Positions 27,401 through 36,357 of a stretch of 64,000 bases of DNA are shown piece by piece. This stretch comes from Burkholderia pyrrocinia. Its GTDB lineage: Bacteria > Pseudomonadota > Gammaproteobacteria > Burkholderiales > Burkholderiaceae. How positions within the stretch are numbered: position 1 is the first letter of the stretch; each line of letters opens with the position of its first letter. The DNA is taken from assembly GCF_022809715.1 (NCBI RefSeq), contig NZ_CP094460.1, positions 1,178,001 to 1,242,000 on the forward strand, in the 5' to 3' direction. A model generated the notes under the pieces. That model was not told the DNA's origin and did no database searches. It saw nothing but the letters and a program-made list of their open reading frames with translations. The position numbers and the translations under genes are program-made.

Positions 27401-27682
27401 CTAATTCCCCTGAATGACTTCAGTCTTTGCTGCTTCCCCGAACTGCTTCCAGCCACTGCCCAGCTGGGACCACGAGCCGGCCGACATGCCCTGCCACTGC
27501 TGGGCGCCCGGTCCGCCGATGGCACTGCCCGACGAAAGCGTTTGTCGTTCTGACGGTTTGATTGTCTGGTCAGGGTTGTTTGACGTCTGCATATTCGATT
27601 GCACACCATCGGCAGCACGGTCAGCGCCATACGCCGTCAGAGACGCGAGCATCAGAGCGGCGGCAATCAGTTTCTGCTTCAT
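27401..27682 (-). CDS. Small exported protein (third gene of the secreted-protein locus)
   Basis: A 93-residue protein with a signal peptide (about 1-20, MKQKLIAAALMLASLTAYGA). The mature part is hydrophilic and rich in Gln, Ser, Gly and Trp; the central stretch GPGAQQWQGMSAGSWSQLGS (20 residues) holds evenly spaced tryptophans, followed by GWKQFGEAAKTEVIQGN. It has no cysteine in the mature part and no membrane segment. An AAGGAG site precedes the ATG. It lies 45 bp upstream of the large repeat protein and 74 bp downstream of the 196-residue protein. No recognised family; by context part of the same secreted material or its assembly. Confidence 0.78.
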   Translation of the reverse strand: MKQKLIAAALMLASLTAYGADRAADGVQSNMQTSNNPDQTIKPSERQTLSSGSAIGGPGAQQWQGMSAGSWSQLGSGWKQFGEAAKTEVIQGN

Positions 27683-27756
27683 GCCAACTCCTTACGTGAC
27701 AACAATGCGGGAAAAGAGACCAGCGTCGCTGGGAAACTGGTCCCCCCCACACCTGA

Positions 27757-28347
27757 CTAATGACTGCTTCCGGTCGCGCTCGAACTGCCCTGGCTTCCGC
27801 CCGATGCGGACGGCGAGCCGGCCGGACCGGTACTCCATACGGTCGACGAGTTGTAGTGATTCGAACCCGCGATCGCGCCTGACCCGCCACTGCCCGTCAA
27901 CCCGGCAGCACCCGCGTTGGCAATGCCCTGGTCGTTCGCACCCGTAGCCGTGTAGTGGTTCGCGCCGAGTACGATCGTGGCGGTCACCCCTCCCGACAGC
28001 GCATTCGCGTTCTCGTTCGTGCTGCCGTTTCCACCGAACGAGCCTGCGGCACCGATACCGCCGCCTGCCGCGAACGCGCCCCCGTTCGTGCCCGAACCGC
28101 TGGCCGTCGAGGTCGAGTTGTGGAAGGCGGATGCCGTGCCGGCGGAACCGGCGGGTGTCACGGTACTTCCTGCATTCGCGCCCGCCGTCGAAGTCGAATT
28201 GCTGGTATAGCTGCCGGACCCGACCAGCACCGAACCGGAAACACCCGCTGCAACGGATTGCGTCTGGTTGGTGGTGAACGAACCGGCGGCCAATGCAGCC
28301 GACGAGATGACGGTGAGCGCTGTCGCTAATATGACGTTGGCTTTCAT
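27757..28347 (-). CDS. Exported Gly/Ser/Thr/Asn-rich repeat protein, amyloid- or adhesin-like
   Basis: A 196-residue protein. A signal peptide (about 1-21, ending SAALAA) is followed by a low-complexity mature chain dominated by Gly, Ser, Thr, Ala and Asn, with almost no charge and no cysteine. Imperfect motifs recur: SFTTNQTQSVAAGVSG, SYTSNSTSTAGANAGS, AFHNSTSTASGSGTNGG, NHYTATGANDQG and SNHYNSSTVW, i.e. aromatic-Thr/Asn-Ser/Thr followed by Gly-rich turns. The downstream and upstream neighbours are also exported, and the first gene of the locus shares these motifs. Such strand-turn repeats are found in bacterial amyloids and in beta-helical adhesins; the family is not one I can name. AAGGG lies six bases before the ATG. 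Confidence 0.8.
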   Translation of the reverse strand: MKANVILATALTVISSAALAAGSFTTNQTQSVAAGVSGSVLVGSGSYTSNSTSTAGANAGSTVTPAGSAGTASAFHNSTSTASGSGTNGGAFAAGGGIGAAGSFGGNGSTNENANALSGGVTATIVLGANHYTATGANDQGIANAGAAGLTGSGGSGAIAGSNHYNSSTVWSTGPAGSPSASGGSQGSSSATGSSH

Positions 28348-28458
28348 AGCAATCCCTTGCTGTGAGGAAGTTCGGCGGTGGCGGAGCCGGGCCTGCCCGC
28401 ATACAGCGAAACCCGGCATCCGTACCGCCAGCCAATGACGAACGCTACGCGCCGCGGC

Positions 28459-28782
28459 TTAGTGGTGAATCGTCCAGCCGATCGAACCGGCATTCGCGCC
28501 GCTCGTGCCACCAGCCTGTGCGCCGCCGAAGCCGAAGCCGCTGACCGACGACGATTGCGTGTGGTTGGTGTACGAGATCGAACCGCTGCCCGGGCCGCCG
28601 GCAACCGCAGCGGCTGCGCCGAGTGCCGCGCCGGAATCGGTCGCGGTGAAATGACCGAACCCGGCAACACCGGCCATCGTCGAACCGCCGCTCGTCGAGT
28701 TGCTGCTCGACACCGTGCCGCTGGCTGCGAACGCTGCACCCGAAACGGCCAGAACTGCTGCTGCAATGAGAAGCTTCTTCAT
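28459..28782 (-). CDS. Exported Gly/Ser-rich protein, first gene of the secreted-protein locus
   Basis: A 107-residue protein with a signal peptide (about 1-20, MKKLLIAAAVLAVSGAAFA). The mature 87 residues are Gly/Ser/Ala/Thr-rich, uncharged and cysteine-free. They share motifs with the next gene: SISYTNHTQSSSVSG against SFTTNQTQSVAAGVSG, GHFTATDSGAALG against NHYTATGANDQG, and SGANAGS against AGANAGS. The two are probably paralogous subunits. The start is 28782, with GGAG six bases upstream; an ATG at 28794 would contain that site. An inverted repeat and a long AT-rich region lie upstream, so this is probably the first gene of the transcript. Confidence 0.82.
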   Translation of the reverse strand: MKKLLIAAAVLAVSGAAFAASGTVSSSNSTSGGSTMAGVAGFGHFTATDSGAALGAAAAVAGGPGSGSISYTNHTQSSSVSGFGFGGAQAGGTSGANAGSIGWTIHH

Positions 28783-28817
28783 GGTCGACTCCATAACGGC
28801 GTGGACGAAATGAGCCG

Positions 28818-28843
28818 GGAAGATTGCACGCCATCAATCTTCC
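28818..28843. promoter_or_regulatory. Perfect 9-bp inverted repeat in the leader of the secreted-protein locus
   Basis: GGAAGATTG (28818-28826) and CAATCTTCC (28835-28843) flank an eight-base spacer, 35 bp before the first start codon at 28782. It could be an operator or an mRNA hairpin near the ribosome site. There is no T-run after it on the minus strand, so it is not a terminator. No canonical sigma-54 site (GG and GC ten bases apart with the usual flanks) was found beside it. Confidence 0.5.
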
Positions 28844-30828
28844 TGACTTGAGCAATCCTAAAAAATAAGGATCACTATCAAATTACGAGATTCCTGTTTT
28901 CTTTGAAATCCAGGTCTTTTGGATTTTTTGTCCAGGTTAAGTTTAGTTTTGTGTTTTTTAAGTTGTCCAAAACTTATGATCGCGTGCTTTCCATTATTTT
29001 TACGAATATTGAATATTTCACGAAAACACGCCAATTCGATTAACCGGAATGACGAACACACATTGCCGGCCCGCGATTTTCGACACCCCGTCTGAAACAA
29101 ATGCCGGCACCGGCACCCGTTTCCGGAATCGAAAATGCGCGAATACATTTACCACCGCAAAATGCAGCGCCGCTCAAAATGCGCTCTTTAGCCGAGCGAA
29201 AAATGGCCTGCATTGCAGCCAGACGGCATGTCTGCTCCCTGAGGGAGCGACGAAAGGTTTCCGGATAATCCGGCCGACAGGCGTTCGATCTAATCCGGCC
29301 GGCACCGGTATTGACCCGGCGCGATCGAAACTGCCTTGCACGGTTGAAGACGAATCGGCGTCACGCTGTCCGGCACGAACAGGCTGACCCATCCGGGTGA
29401 ACTGAATGATGGCGAGCACCGCTGTCGCCAGGTTGCCGCACGGAGCGACAACCGCTCCAGCACGCGGAGCGTGCGGAGGGCGGGAAATCGGCAAGGCGCG
29501 ACCCGCGACGCTGGCACTGCGTCGCAAGCGATACCCCGAACTTTCCGACTACCCCTTTGGTGCGCAAAGAACGCGCCGATCAAGCCACTGCTTATAGTCT
29601 TCATCGCCGTTTCCCCGACTGGCTTATTGACGAGTTGGCCGCCCCCACATCGTTGTTGCATCGTGTCGACCGCTCGCCGGTGCGTCTAGTAGCGCAAGCA
29701 GCGTGCCACGCGTTATTCCACCGCTCATTGCGCGCGCCGAACGGCCGCCGCGCCGGCTCGAATCGCCGGGAACGTAACTTTTTGTTTCAGGAATGTATCG
29801 CGACAACGGTCGGGCACACGCGCCGATCGTTGCGCATCGCGAAGCAATGCCACGATTTGACGGACGAATCCGGCGCGCCGGCCCTCGCCGGACGGCCAGG
29901 AGAACGAGTGTTTCAAACTTGAGAAGCGCGCTGTCACGCATCGCCCGCTGCATCCGTTTTTTTCGCTTGCGAACCGTGCGTCGCGACACGTTCGACCGGC
30001 CTCCAATGCCCGGACGAACGGGAATCGAAGCGTGCGGAGCCCCGTTCTGCAAGCCCGCGCGGCCGCCTCCGATGTGCCTGCGACACGCATTCGTCCCGAC
30101 CGGCGAAATGATTTTGATTCAACTTTGAAAATGCCGACGCGATCACGTGACATGATTTTGTCATCCAGACCATTCCCGGCGTAATAACTAAAACAAATGC
30201 AAACGCGCAATCCAGGCCGAAGCCGGCTCAGCAGTTTTTCATTTTCATTCACCCCCTTCACACCTTGATCCACCCGACGGGCAATACATCGAAGAAACAT
30301 TTTTCAAGCAGCCACCCACGCTTTTCTCATCGTTGAAACACACCGATTCAACGCGCGATTTCGCGTCAAAAAATCCCACAAACGCCTGATTTACCGAAAT
30401 TTTATTCGTATCGAACCACACCGATCCGGCCATCGCCCGAGGTATTTTCCTGTCCCCATCATTCACTCGTGAAACAAAAGCGCGCATATCGCGCGGCAAT
30501 TTCACGCCCTCGCCCGCGCACCGCGGGTTTGCGTCGTTTACGGCGTGCCGATTGCCTGATTTCCGGTTCTCACCGAGCGGCACGCCACGGCAAACGGATT
30601 GCGGATGGCGGCCGCTCGTCTAACGACGTGTCGGGGGAAAAGGCGATGAAGATCACCACCGATCGAGCGGCGCTCGCGTCACGCGCAACGTCGAACGCGG
30701 CACGCTGCGCTTCGGCAGCGACGTCCTGCAGGCGCGGTCGTCTCGGAATAGCCGCTGGTCGCCAAGCGACGACCGGCGCCACGGCCCGGCGACGCACCGG
30801 CCGCGCGTTCGGGCCGGCCGCCGCCGCG
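28844..30828. other. Two-kilobase stretch with no convincing gene, partly AT-rich
   Basis: Positions about 28860-29090 and 30100-30480 are clearly AT-rich compared with the genome, with runs such as ATTTTTTGTCC and AATATTGAATATTTCACG. The GC-richer middle has only short frames on both strands with irregular, arginine- and cysteine-rich translations that do not look like proteins. Promoters of the secreted-protein locus must lie near its left end, and the 3' end of the AraC gene bounds the right. AT-rich regions like this in a GC-rich genome often bind H-NS-type silencers; that is inference. A small RNA here cannot be excluded by eye. Confidence 0.5.
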
Positions 30829-31752
30829 TCAGCCGAGCAGTTCCTTCTTCCGCAGGTGCACGACGTCGCGCATCGGCGGCGCGCCGAACAGCCGGCTGTA
30901 TTCGCGGCTGAACTGCGACGCGCTCTCGTAGCCGACCACGGCAGCCACCGACCCGACGTCGCCGCCCTGCCGCAGCAACAGCCGCCGCGCCTCGTGCAGC
31001 CGCAACTGCTTCTGGTACTGCAGCGGGCTCAGCGTCGTCACGTGCTTGAAATGGTGGTGCAGCGACGACACGCTCATGTTGACCGCCTGCGCGAGCGTCT
31101 CGACGCGCATCGGCTCCGCGTAGTGATCGCGGATCCATTCGATCGCACGCGCGATCCGGTGCGTCTGGCTGCCCGCGATCGCCATATGCCGCAGCCGCGT
31201 GCCCTGCCCGCTCGTCATCAGCCGGTACAGCAGTTCCTTTTCGATCAGCGGCGCGACGACCGGAATGTCGGCCGGCGTATCGAGCAATCGCAACAGCCGC
31301 AGCGCGGCGTCGAGCAGCGGCGGCGTCAGTTCGGCGAGTGCGATGCCTTCGCCTTCGGGGCCCGCGTCGGGCTCGGGCAGCCGCATCTCGGCCGCGAGCT
31401 CGACGATGCGCTGCGGATCGAGCGTCAGCGACAGGCACAGGTACGGCGCATCCGGCGACGCGCGCGTCACGCGCGACAGGATCGGCAAGTCGATCGACGT
31501 GATCAGGCAATTCTGCGTGTCGTATTCGTAGGCCTGGCCGGCCACGATCACGCGCTTCGCGCCCTGCGCGGCGATCACGAGCGCGGCACGCGACACGCCG
31601 CAGCCGAGATCGACCGGACGCGTGTGCCGATGCAGCATCAGGCCCGGCACAGCGGTCGAATGCGAGCCGTCCGCCGGCGCGAAGCGGCCGATCAGCGACG
31701 CCAGCTCGCGCCGCCCGGATTCGCGCGACGCCGCGATATCGGTCATGTCCAT
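30829..31752 (-). CDS. AraC-family regulator divergent from the molybdenum hydroxylase
   Basis: A 307-residue regulator. The N-terminal half has the AraC-type sensing domain of the AraC_N family (VDLGCGVSRAALVIAAQGAK, 20 residues, and YEYDTQNCLITSIDLP). The C-terminal half is a double HTH with VETLAQAVNMSVSSLHHHFK (20 residues) and VAAVVGYESASQFSREYSRL (20 residues). It is divergent from the isoquinoline-oxidoreductase-like genes, with about 180 bp between starts, so it probably controls them; related regulators respond to aldehydes or aromatic compounds. GAGG seven bases upstream supports start 31752 rather than the longer frame at 31884. Confidence 0.9.
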   Translation of the reverse strand: MDMTDIAASRESGRRELASLIGRFAPADGSHSTAVPGLMLHRHTRPVDLGCGVSRAALVIAAQGAKRVIVAGQAYEYDTQNCLITSIDLPILSRVTRASPDAPYLCLSLTLDPQRIVELAAEMRLPEPDAGPEGEGIALAELTPPLLDAALRLLRLLDTPADIPVVAPLIEKELLYRLMTSGQGTRLRHMAIAGSQTHRIARAIEWIRDHYAEPMRVETLAQAVNMSVSSLHHHFKHVTTLSPLQYQKQLRLHEARRLLLRQGGDVGSVAAVVGYESASQFSREYSRLFGAPPMRDVVHLRKKELLG

Positions 31753-31933
31753 GACGAATCCTCGATTGATTTCCCCATGTCGCGGGAGCATAGCGAAACG
31801 GCCCACGGCGTGCCCGGGATTTGCAGGATTGTTCAATAAATTTGCAGGATTGGGTAGACGCAAAAACCGGCTGCTCGCGCACACTGCCCGCTAACCGGGC
31901 GCATGCCGGGTTTTCCCCACGGAGACAACCAAA

Positions 31934-32395
31934 ATGCCTACCTCGTTTGTCCTCAACGGCAAGAACGTTACGCTCGACGCCGATCCGTCGATGCCCGTCC
32001 TCTGGGCGATTCGCGAACACGCAGGACTGACCGGCACGAAGTTCGGCTGCGGCATGGCGCAGTGCGGCGCGTGCACGGTGCATCTCGAAGGCCAGGCCGT
32101 CCGCTCGTGCGTGCTGCCGCTCGCCGGTATCGCCGGCAAGCACGTCACGACGATCGAGGGCCTGCAGAGCAAGCCCGCGCAGGCCGTCCAGGCCGCGTGG
32201 GTCAAGCAGCAGGTTCCGCAATGCGGCTATTGCCAGTCCGGCCAGATCATGTCGGCCACCGCACTGCTCGAACAGAACCCGAAACCGACCGACGCGGACA
32301 TCGACGCCGCGATGAACGGCAACCTGTGCCGCTGTGCGACCTACGCCCGCATCCGGGCCGCGATCCACGACGCGGCCGCGACGCTGGGAGCCTGA
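31934..32395 (+). CDS. Small [2Fe-2S] subunit of an isoquinoline 1-oxidoreductase-like hydroxylase
   Basis: A 153-residue electron-transfer subunit. The first plant-ferredoxin-type cluster is bound by [13 protein letters not shown] with a further Cys in RSCVLP. The second is bound by CGYCQSGQ and [11 protein letters not shown], as in xanthine-oxidase-family small subunits. It passes electrons from the molybdenum subunit encoded next. Two ribosome-near bases (GGAG) precede the ATG. The gene is divergent from an AraC regulator. There is no FAD subunit gene nearby, which is typical of the IorAB and related periplasmic enzymes that use cytochromes as acceptors. Confidence 0.93.
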   Translation: MPTSFVLNGKNVTLDADPSMPVLWAIREHAGLTGTKFGCGMAQCGACTVHLEGQAVRSCVLPLAGIAGKHVTTIEGLQSKPAQAVQAAWVKQQVPQCGYCQSGQIMSATALLEQNPKPTDADIDAAMNGNLCRCATYARIRAAIHDAAATLGA

Positions 32396-32397
32396 CC

Positions 32398-34608
32398 ATG
32401 ACGATCGAACTCGACAACCGCGATTCGGTGCGTCCGTCGCGCCGCACGTTCCTGAAGGCCGCGGGCTCCGCAGCCGCGGTCAGCCTGACCATCGGCTTCG
32501 AATGGGCCGGCCTCGGCCGCCGCGCGCTCGCCGCGACCGCACCGGCCGCCGATTTCGCGCCGAACGCGTTCCTGCGCATCACGCCCGACGGCACCGTCAC
32601 GGTCATCGCGAAGCACGTCGAAATGGGCCAGGGCGCGTATACGGGCATCGCGACGATCGTCGCCGAGGAACTCGACGCCGACTGGTCGAGCGTGCGCGTC
32701 GAAAGCGCACCGGCCGACGCGAAGCGTTATGCGAACCTCGCGTTCGGCACGATGCAGGGCACGGGCGGCAGCTCGGCGATGGCGAACTCGTGGCAGCAGC
32801 TGCGCGAAGCGGGCGGCAAGGCCCGCGCGATGCTCGTGTCGGCCGCCGCGGCCCGCTGGAAGGTGCCGGCCGGCGAGCTGACGACGGCCAATGGCGTCGT
32901 CACGCATGCGAAGAGCGGCAAGACGGCCGCCTACGGCACGCTCGTCGCCGACGCATCGAAGCTGCCCGTGCCGGACAAGGTCGTGCTGAAGCAGCCGGCC
33001 GATTTCAAGCTGATCGGCCAGCGGATTCCGCGCGTCGATGCATCGGCGAAATCGAACGGCACCGCGCATTTCACGCTCGACACGACCTTCCCCGGCATGC
33101 GCGTCGCGCTGCTGCAGCGCCCGCCGCGCTTCGGCGCGACGGTCAAGTCGTTCGACGCGACGGCCGCGAAGGCGGTGCCGGGTGTCGTGTCGGTCGTGCA
33201 GGTGCCGCGCGGCGTCGCGGTCGTCGCGACGGGCTTCTGGGCCGCGAAGCAGGGCCGCGACGCGCTGAAGGTCGAATGGGACGAAAGCAACGCCGAAAAG
33301 CGCGGCTCGGCCGAGATCATGCGCGAATACCGGCAGCTCGCGGAGAAGCCGGGCACGTCGGCGCGCAAGGACGGCGACGCCGACGCGGCGATCGCCGGCG
33401 CCGCGCGCAAGCTCAGCGCGACATACGAATTCCCGTATCTCGCGCACGCGCCGATGGAGCCGCTCGACGCGGTCGTCAAGCTGACGCGCAACGGCTGCGA
33501 AATTTGGGCCGGCGACCAGTTCCAGACGATCGACCAGGCGAACGCCGCCAAGGTCGCGGGCCTGAAGCCCGAGCAGGTGAAGATCCACACGCTGTACGCG
33601 GGCGGCAGCTTCGGCCGGCGCGCGAACGCGTGGTCGGACTATGTGGTCGAGGCCGTGTCGATCGCGAAGGCGCTCGGCGCGGACGGCAAGCCCGTCAAGC
33701 TGCAGTGGACGCGCGAGGACGACATCCAGGGCGGCCTCTATCGGCCGATGTACTTCCACAAGCTCGACGCGGGCCTGACCGCGGACGGCAAGCTGGTCGG
33801 CTGGCGCCACCGGATCGTCGGCCAGTCGATCCTCGCCGGCACGCCGTTCGAGGCGTTCATGGTCAAGAACGGCATCGACGCGACGTCGGTCGAGGGCGCG
33901 GCGAACCTGCCGTACGCAGTGCCGAACGTGTCGGTCGAGCTCACCACCGCGAAGACGGGCGTGCCCGTGCTGTGGTGGCGCGTGGTCGGCAGCTCGCACA
34001 CGGCCTACGCGGTCGAGGCGTTCATCGACGAAGCCGCGCACACGGCCGGCAAGGATCCGTACGCGTTCCGCCGCGACCTGCTCGCGAAGGAGCCGCGCAT
34101 GCGCGCGGTGCTGGAGCTGGCCGCGCAGAAGGCCGGCTGGGATCCGGCCAAGCCGCTGCCGAAAGGCCGCGGGCGCGGGATCGCGGTCGCCGAGGCGTTC
34201 AAGAGCTATGTCGCGCAGGTGGCCGAGGTGTCGGTCGACGCGGACGGCAAGGTGAAGGTCGAGCGCGTGGTGTGCGCGGTGGATTGCGGGATCGCGATCA
34301 ATCCCGACATCGTCGCCGCGCAGATGGAAGGCGGCATCGGCTTCGGGCTCGGTGCGGCGCTGCACAGCGCGATCACGCTGAAGGACGGCCAGGTCGAACA
34401 GCGCAACTTCGACGGCTACAACGTGCTGCGGATGGCCGAGATGCCGAAGGTCGAGGTGTATATCGTGCCGTCGGCCGAAGCGCCGACCGGGGTCGGCGAG
34501 CCGGGCGTCGCGCCGATCGGGCCGGCGGTCGCGAACGCGATCTTCGCGGCGACGGGCAAGCGGCATTACGTGCTGCCGTTCGATTCGGCGGATAGCGCGA
34601 AGGCTTGA
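32398..34608 (+). CDS. Molybdopterin-binding large subunit, IorB-like, Tat-exported
   Basis: A 736-residue molybdenum hydroxylase subunit. The N-terminus has a twin-arginine signal ([19 protein letters not shown]), so the folded enzyme with its small partner is likely exported to the periplasm by Tat. Family motifs include [20 protein letters not shown] (20 residues), [31 protein letters not shown] and the C-terminal [18 protein letters not shown], which contains the catalytic Glu. It hydroxylates N-heterocycles or oxidises aldehydes; which one cannot be decided here. It starts two bases after the small subunit stop. A clear terminator follows. No XdhC/PaoD-type insertion factor is adjacent; the MocA-like enzyme at 9 kb may supply the cofactor. 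Confidence 0.92.
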   Translation: MTIELDNRDSVRPSRRTFLKAAGSAAAVSLTIGFEWAGLGRRALAATAPAADFAPNAFLRITPDGTVTVIAKHVEMGQGAYTGIATIVAEELDADWSSVRVESAPADAKRYANLAFGTMQGTGGSSAMANSWQQLREAGGKARAMLVSAAAARWKVPAGELTTANGVVTHAKSGKTAAYGTLVADASKLPVPDKVVLKQPADFKLIGQRIPRVDASAKSNGTAHFTLDTTFPGMRVALLQRPPRFGATVKSFDATAAKAVPGVVSVVQVPRGVAVVATGFWAAKQGRDALKVEWDESNAEKRGSAEIMREYRQLAEKPGTSARKDGDADAAIAGAARKLSATYEFPYLAHAPMEPLDAVVKLTRNGCEIWAGDQFQTIDQANAAKVAGLKPEQVKIHTLYAGGSFGRRANAWSDYVVEAVSIAKALGADGKPVKLQWTREDDIQGGLYRPMYFHKLDAGLTADGKLVGWRHRIVGQSILAGTPFEAFMVKNGIDATSVEGAANLPYAVPNVSVELTTAKTGVPVLWWRVVGSSHTAYAVEAFIDEAAHTAGKDPYAFRRDLLAKEPRMRAVLELAAQKAGWDPAKPLPKGRGRGIAVAEAFKSYVAQVAEVSVDADGKVKVERVVCAVDCGIAINPDIVAAQMEGGIGFGLGAALHSAITLKDGQVEQRNFDGYNVLRMAEMPKVEVYIVPSAEAPTGVGEPGVAPIGPAVANAIFAATGKRHYVLPFDSADSAKA

Positions 34609-34622
34609 TGGGGGGGTGACGA

Positions 34623-34664
34623 CGCTGGCCGCGGGGCGAAAGTTGCCCTGCGGCCAGCGCTTTT
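34623..34664 (+). terminator. Rho-independent terminator after the molybdenum hydroxylase
   Basis: A 15-bp stem (34623-34637 with 34645-34659, one G-T wobble) with a seven-base loop is followed by CTTTT. It lies 14 bp after the IorB-like stop and separates it from the convergent Fic gene. Confidence 0.85.
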
Positions 34665-34731
34665 CAACGCGTCGCCGAAGACCTTATGCTCATTCGAGCA
34701 GAGGCCTCATGGCACGCCCCGCCAGCCGCGC

Positions 34732-35934
34732 TCACTCCTGCTCGACCTCTGGCCAAAGCCTCGGAAAGAGAAACCGGAGGCCACTCAGCGGCAATCCAAA
34801 GGAAAGCTCGCCTCGATGCGAAGGCGAAGTCAGCAGCCCGCAATCCAGCAGCGACCGAACGATTCGGCGCGCCAGTACGTCGCTCACGCCCAGCATCTGG
34901 GCAAATTCCGCCCGCGTTACCGTTCGGCGCAGTGCCACAAACTCCATGGCCAGTGCCGCGGCTTCCGGTTTGATGACCGATTTTTCCGAACGGATGGTCC
35001 ACGGATTGGCTTCCAGGTATCGCAGCAAATCCAGCAAACGCCCCGTCACCCCGTCGAACTCCGTCATATGCACCATGAAACCGACCTGGTCCTGGCAGCA
35101 GTCGAGAAAGAACCGCGCGAACTTGACCAGCCCTTCCTGGGATAGATTGCCCCGACCGTCCAGATCGTTACGCCGTGTCTGGTCGGCCTCGCTCAGCCGG
35201 GCGTAATACTGCTCATGCTCTCGCGCCAGCCCTCGAAGCGGCGACCAGAGACCGTGGGTCAGATCGGCAGCGCGTAATCCGAGATGCGAATGCAGACGTG
35301 CCACCCGGCCGTTACCGTCCATGAACGGGTGCACCCAGGTCAGACGATGATGCGAACAGGCGATACCGATCAGTTGATATTCCTTGGCGCGAATGCGGGC
35401 ATAACGTGCGGCCCAGGCCTGAAGCAACGGGTCGATCATCTCCGGCTCCGGTGCCAGATGACGCCCAACCGTTACATCCAACCGACGAAATTCGCCTGGG
35501 ACGATGACATCCCCCTCACCGGTGAGTCGCTCATCGTCGGGCAAGCCGGAAAAGAAGCGATCGTGAATGGCCGAAATTCGTGCCGGTTCGAATAGCGCGG
35601 CAACCGGAAGCGCATGCCACTCTTTCTCAAGCGCCGCTTCCGTTGCGATATGCGCGACCGCGAAGCGTTGCTTCTTGCGCTCGACGATATCGGTTGAATA
35701 ATCCCGATGCAGCGCAGCCTCGATCTTTGCGGGCGTCGTATGCTGGCCTTCGATCTTGTTCGTGTAGTACGAATTCATGGCGCGCAACTGCGGCACGAGC
35801 GCGCTGGCCAGCGGAGTATCGCGTACGGCCAGCAACCGCTGCGAAGAGTCGATGAGCTCGGCGGCCTGCTCAAGCAGCGGATCGAGTACGCGATCCTCGG
35901 GAAACAACGGTTCGAAGGTAGCGACGGTCGTCAT
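34732..35934 (-). CDS. Fic-domain AMP-transferase with inhibitory helix and C-terminal winged helix
   Basis: A 400-residue Fic protein. An N-terminal inhibitory motif T-x-x-x-E-G is present at 58-63 (TNKIEG), as in class II Fic enzymes that block their own ATP site. The catalytic motif HPFMDGNGRVAR lies at 202-213, matching HPFxxGNGRxxR in full, so the enzyme should transfer AMP to a protein hydroxyl when relieved. The C-terminal 90 residues form a winged-helix fold (TRAEFAQMLGVSDVLARRIV) common in this subgroup. Substrates and the release signal are unknown. Base composition is less GC-rich than the flanks and short repeats lie upstream, which suggests acquisition. The start at 35934 is chosen because the domain begins there; its SD is weak, and 35991 is possible. 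Confidence 0.9.
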   Translation of the reverse strand: MTTVATFEPLFPEDRVLDPLLEQAAELIDSSQRLLAVRDTPLASALVPQLRAMNSYYTNKIEGQHTTPAKIEAALHRDYSTDIVERKKQRFAVAHIATEAALEKEWHALPVAALFEPARISAIHDRFFSGLPDDERLTGEGDVIVPGEFRRLDVTVGRHLAPEPEMIDPLLQAWAARYARIRAKEYQLIGIACSHHRLTWVHPFMDGNGRVARLHSHLGLRAADLTHGLWSPLRGLAREHEQYYARLSEADQTRRNDLDGRGNLSQEGLVKFARFFLDCCQDQVGFMVHMTEFDGVTGRLLDLLRYLEANPWTIRSEKSVIKPEAAALAMEFVALRRTVTRAEFAQMLGVSDVLARRIVRSLLDCGLLTSPSHRGELSFGLPLSGLRFLFPRLWPEVEQE

Positions 35935-35946
35935 ACTTCGCTGTCG

Positions 35947-36050
35947 GGTTCCATGTAGGGTTTGATGTCGGCAATTATAGCCACTTATCATACTGATTTA
36001 TATAGACTTTCACTCGATCAGTGTAGGGTTCCATGTAGGGTTCCATGTAG
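35947..36050. repeat. Three copies of a 12-bp direct repeat upstream of the Fic gene
   Basis: GGTTCCATGTAG occurs at 35947-35958, 36027-36038 and 36039-36050; the last two are directly in tandem. They flank an AT-rich stretch (35971-36012) that probably holds the fic promoter. They may be regulator sites or footprints of an insertion. Confidence 0.6.
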
Positions 36051-36117
36051 AGTTTGTCTTGCCCGCCCCTTATCCAGACGGTGAGCGCGTTACCAGCCAT
36101 TTCCCGCCTCCCCCACA

Positions 36118-36168
36118 CGTTACGTCAGACGTAACGCCCGTAACGTCGCCCCTCGATGCTACGTAACA
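36118..36168. promoter_or_regulatory. Palindrome and repeated GTAACG sites upstream of the T3S regulator
   Basis: CGTTACGTC - A - GACGTAACG is a perfect 19-bp palindrome at 36118-36136. GTAACG recurs at 36140-36145 and CGTAAC at 36162-36167, giving four half-sites within 50 bp in an otherwise unremarkable region. It lies 190-240 bp before the orphan winged-helix regulator. It may be the control site for the plus-strand T3S arm. The pattern is seen directly; the binding protein is unknown. Confidence 0.5.
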
Positions 36169-36357
36169 ATTCTTCAAAATTGCTCCGCCCCCTTCCGCAC
36201 CCGCCCCGCACGCCGCGTTAAAAATTCTTTTGAATTCAAGGCTTCACGCCGCCTGCCCCGGCGCGCTCCCCCGTCGGCGCCTGACCTTCCCCCCCCTGGC
36301 CCGGAAGTTGCAGTACATGACCCGCAAACACTCCTTTATGGACATGCGAGGGCCACC

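Noticed and set aside
28783..28870. Search for a -24/-12 sigma-54 promoter before the exported-protein locus
   Set aside because: A TGGCGTGCAATCTTCC stretch has the GG element but lacks the GC element at the right distance; not called.
29725..30300. A 191-codon minus-strand frame in the gene-poor stretch
   Set aside because: Irregular, Arg- and Cys-rich translation, no ribosome site and no family resemblance.
32341..34566. A 741-codon minus-strand frame opposite the molybdenum hydroxylase
   Set aside because: Arg/His/Asp-rich composition typical of antisense frames in high-GC DNA; the plus strand has full family motifs.
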